Below, piece by piece: positions 62,005-64,000 of a stretch of DNA of 64,000 nt (position 1 is its first letter; the number at the start of each line of letters is the position of its first letter). The notes under the pieces were generated by a model. The model did no database searches, was not told the DNA's origin, and saw nothing but the letters and a program-made list of their open reading frames with translations. The DNA comes from Candidatus Amarobacter glycogenicus (GTDB lineage: Bacteria; Chloroflexota; Dehalococcoidia; Tepidiformales; Tepidiformaceae). Location: NCBI GenBank assembly GCA_016719395.1, contig JADJZF010000001.1, positions 62,001 to 126,000 on the forward strand. The letters run 5' to 3'. A program made the position numbers and the translations under genes.

Positions 62005-62038
62005 ACGCCCATTGCGATCGCAATGGGCGTTTCGTTTT
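62005..62038 (+). terminator. Intrinsic terminator of rpsT
   Basis: A perfect stem ACGCCCATTGCG / CGCAATGGGCGT followed by TTCGTTTT, 31 bases after the stop codon. Confidence 0.88.
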
Positions 62039-62097
62039 GGGTGGTTCGTTTCCAACACCCGCCAGGCGGTCGGCGGGGCACACCTCGTTCAGCTCTG

Positions 62098-63372
62098 CTA
62101 AAGGACGATTCCGGCCGCCCGGAGTTGTTCGATCCTGGCGCTGGAAAGGCCCGCTTCGGCGAGGACCTCATCGGTATGCTCGCCGAGCATCGGACTCGGC
62201 GACTGGGCTTCAAGCGGCGTTTCCGACATCTGGAATGGCGGGCCGACCATCTTCATCCCGCCCAGCATCGGGTGCTCCACGTGGACCTGGAGGCCATTGG
62301 CGATCGTTTGTGGATGGTCGAAGAGTTCTTCGATGAAGAAGACCGGACCGGCCGGGACTCCGTGCTGCTCGAACCGCTGGCCCCACTCGTCCGTGGTCTT
62401 CGTCCGGAAGAGCGCTTCGGCTTCGGCTACCAGCTCCGGCCCGCGGGTCTCCCAGCCCTCCGGGGCCATCACAAACGTGCCGTCCGGCTGGAACCGCGGG
62501 TCCTTTATCCCCGTCGCCGCCATCACCTTGATCCGCAGCGCCATGCTCAGCGCGCCAACGGCGATGAATCCGTCCTTCGTCTGGTAAACGCGGTAATAGA
62601 TGTTCCCCGCGGCCGCGGGCCTGAACATCTTGTGTACCCCTACCTGCTGGGTAAAGGTCTTCATCTCGCTGCGTGCCTGCTTCAGGCTCTCGAGCATCGG
62701 CGGGATGACCTCGTCATCGAACATCTCGAGCCAGGTGAACTGGCTCGTCTGCATCGCCATGGCCGTCCCCATCAGGGTGCAGTCGATCCGCTGGCCCTTG
62801 CCGGTCTTCTCCCGGTGGTAGAGCGCCGCGCAAATCGCGTTGGACATCTGGATTCCGGTGGCGTAGTCGCCAATGGCCGGGTACACGTACGTGGGGACGT
62901 CCCCATCGAGCTTCGCCTCTCCTGCCATCAGGCCGGTCAGCGCCTGGACGACGATGTCGTAGCCGCCGCGCTTGGCGAGCGGACCCTTCTTACCGAAGGC
63001 CGTGTTCTCGCAGTAGACGATGTTCGGGTTGATCGCGCTCAGCGTCGGGTAGTCAATGCCGAGTTGTTCGGCAACCCCCGGACGATAGTTGATGATGACC
63101 ACGTCGCTGTCCTTCACCAGCGAGTGGATGACGGCCTGGGCCTCGGGTTGCGCCATGTCCATGGCCACGCCCCGTTTTCCCCGGTTCAGGCTCGCGAAAA
63201 CGCGCGATTCCTTCGGCACGAGTTCGACCATCAGGCGCCACGGTTCGCCAGCGATCGGTTCGAACTTCGTGACCTCGGCGCCCATATCGGCGAGATGCAT
63301 GCCGCAGAACGGCCCGGCGATGACCTGAGAGAACTCGAGCACCTTGACGCCCGAGAGTGGACCAGAAGCCAT
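62098..63372 (-). CDS. CaiB/BaiF family CoA-transferase
   Basis: A 424-residue full-length family III CoA-transferase, longer than the pair at 14-16 kb. Marks: VLEFSQVIAGPFCGMHLAD, NRGKRGVAMDMAQP, DVVIINYRPGVAEQLG, VYCENTAFGKKG and the catalytic Asp in YPAIGDYATGIQMS. ATG 63372 (MASGPLSG) has GGAGGGG upstream and is preferred to the in-frame TTG at 63378. It moves CoA between organic acids; the donor and acceptor are unknown. Confidence 0.9.
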   Translation of the reverse strand: MASGPLSGVKVLEFSQVIAGPFCGMHLADMGAEVTKFEPIAGEPWRLMVELVPKESRVFASLNRGKRGVAMDMAQPEAQAVIHSLVKDSDVVIINYRPGVAEQLGIDYPTLSAINPNIVYCENTAFGKKGPLAKRGGYDIVVQALTGLMAGEAKLDGDVPTYVYPAIGDYATGIQMSNAICAALYHREKTGKGQRIDCTLMGTAMAMQTSQFTWLEMFDDEVIPPMLESLKQARSEMKTFTQQVGVHKMFRPAAAGNIYYRVYQTKDGFIAVGALSMALRIKVMAATGIKDPRFQPDGTFVMAPEGWETRGPELVAEAEALFRTKTTDEWGQRFEQHGVPAGPVFFIEELFDHPQTIANGLQVHVEHPMLGGMKMVGPPFQMSETPLEAQSPSPMLGEHTDEVLAEAGLSSARIEQLRAAGIVL

Positions 63373-63460
63373 GAACAACCCCCTCCCAACTGCAGAGTAG
63401 TAAGCCGCCGTATTCTAACGTGAACGTGAGGGTGCGCCAGTTCGCATCGTGCGCAGAGCC

Positions 63461-63490
63461 GAAGAGGGCGCCCGAAGGGGCGCCCTCTTC
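63461..63490. terminator. Hairpin between the stress protein and CaiB genes
   Basis: Stem GAAGAGGGCGCC / GGCGCCCTCTTC (12 bp) with a short loop, between the CaiB gene promoter region and the end of the stress-protein gene. On the minus strand it lies just past that stop, but there is no T-run. Confidence 0.55.
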
Positions 63491-63515
63491 CTTCGTTTGA
63501 GAGTGTTCGCGAGTG

Positions 63516-64000
63516 TCAACTCGCCCGCGGGACCACCAGAACGGGCCGCTTCGCGCCGTGCACCACGCGGTCCGTGGTGCTCCCGAGGGCGAGGCGTTTA
63601 CCAAGCCCCTTCCCGGAAGACGTGAGCACGATGAGCGCGGCGTCGATCTCTTCGCTTGCTTCGAGCAACGCGTTTGTCGCATCTCCCATGCGCAGGAGCG
63701 TCTTCTCTCCCGCCTTCGCCACGCTGGCCAGGTAGCTCTTGGCTGCCTCTTCCATCGTGGTTGCGAGGTCCGCCGGGTACGTCGCGAACTCGACGCCGAC
63801 CGCGGGAGGAATGCTGTAAGTGCGCAGCATCACGATGGGGCGGCCTTCCTTCGCTGCGAGTGCCCGCGCCGCGGCAAGCCCCCGTTCCGCCTCTTCAGAG
63901 CCATCAAGGCCGACGAGGATGGGCTGGCCGGCACGCGGTGCGTGGGGCTCGTCGGCCCCGGGCTCGATGAGGACTGGGACGCCGGCGCCACGCACGATCT
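63516..64000 (-). CDS. Universal stress protein (5' partial, probably two-domain)
   Basis: The visible 161 residues hold the C-terminal UspA domain: ILVGLDGSEEAERGLAAARA, the ATP-binding G-2xG-9xG(S/T)-type end SSGKGLGKRLALGSTTDRVV and ending RPVLVVPRAS. The residues before it (IVRGAGVPVLIEPGADEPH) read like the last strand of a first Usp domain, and the frame is open to the window edge. The full gene is therefore probably a tandem-Usp protein starting outside. Role in stress survival is known for the family only. Confidence 0.85.
   Translation of the reverse strand, partial: IVRGAGVPVLIEPGADEPHAPRAGQPILVGLDGSEEAERGLAAARALAAKEGRPIVMLRTYSIPPAVGVEFATYPADLATTMEEAAKSYLASVAKAGEKTLLRMGDATNALLEASEEIDAALIVLTSSGKGLGKRLALGSTTDRVVHGAKRPVLVVPRAS

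Noticed and set aside
1..64000. CRISPR arrays, transposases, integrases, phage genes, tRNA or rRNA genes
   Set aside because: I saw no regularly spaced repeats, no DDE or recombinase motif and no tRNA-like T-arm with acceptor pairing anywhere in the window.

Overview
This is a high-GC chromosomal window from a free-living bacterium that I would place in the Chloroflexota, possibly near Dehalococcoidia/Tepidiformia. That placement is an inference from gene content: three CaiB/BaiF CoA-transferases, an acyl-CoA dehydrogenase, a BKACE enzyme, many secreted proteins with TP-rich linkers ('TPTPTPT'), CAP-domain proteins, zinc-ribbon membrane proteins and class III cyclase/GAF signalling. I found no rRNA or tRNA gene, prophage, IS element or CRISPR array. 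Gene order is mosaic, made of short operons on both strands.

Region by region. 1-2.8 kb: an M23 peptidase lipoprotein (5' end outside the window), a metallopeptidase-like protein, a hypothetical gene and a methyltransferase. 2.8-6.9 kb: a small membrane-anchored surface protein diverging from a VTC polyphosphate polymerase / DUF4956 / CotH operon. 6.96-7.55 kb: a GC-rich, gene-free stretch that may encode a structured RNA. 7.5-8.5 kb: a DUF4406 protein and a RelE/ParE-like toxin-antitoxin pair. 8.6-17.4 kb: catabolic genes (SDR, M20 peptidase, thioesterase, MBL hydrolase, alpha/beta hydrolase, two overlapping CaiB genes, MoaC). 17.5-24 kb: lgt, a glutaredoxin-like gene, two related loci encoding zinc-ribbon membrane proteins, LysR, a methyltransferase and a NUDIX protein. 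24-28.5 kb: a nucleotidyl cyclase, a TlpA thioredoxin, an OmpR/PhoR-type two-component system, a DinB protein and a DUF2283 plus broken toxin-like gene. 28.8-43.6 kb: an ABC-F ATPase and then a cell-envelope region with two secreted proteins, a ~1480-residue surface protein (TTG start, long leader, one frameshift), a second small anchored surface protein and a 1699-residue seven-GAF hybrid histidine kinase. 43.7-55.5 kb: two CAP proteins, a rhomboid protease, a histidine phosphatase, a DegT aminotransferase, three tandem very acidic lipoproteins, an SDR, two PNPOx-like genes, BKACE and an AMIN-like lipoprotein. 55.5-64 kb: FabF (its end lost in a poly-G/C artefact), two paralogous SGNH-like genes around an acyl-CoA dehydrogenase and proB, DUF805, rpsT, a CaiB transferase and a partial universal stress protein.

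Sequence quality matters here. Four genes carry one single-base frameshift each (near 20.54, 22.11, 28.69 and 34.23 kb), and positions 56765-56998 are an almost pure G/C homopolymer mosaic at the end of fabF. These look like assembly or sequencing errors, not biology, and those genes should be re-read before use. Because of the high GC content, very long antisense ORFs (up to 1201 codons) occur opposite real genes; they were rejected.
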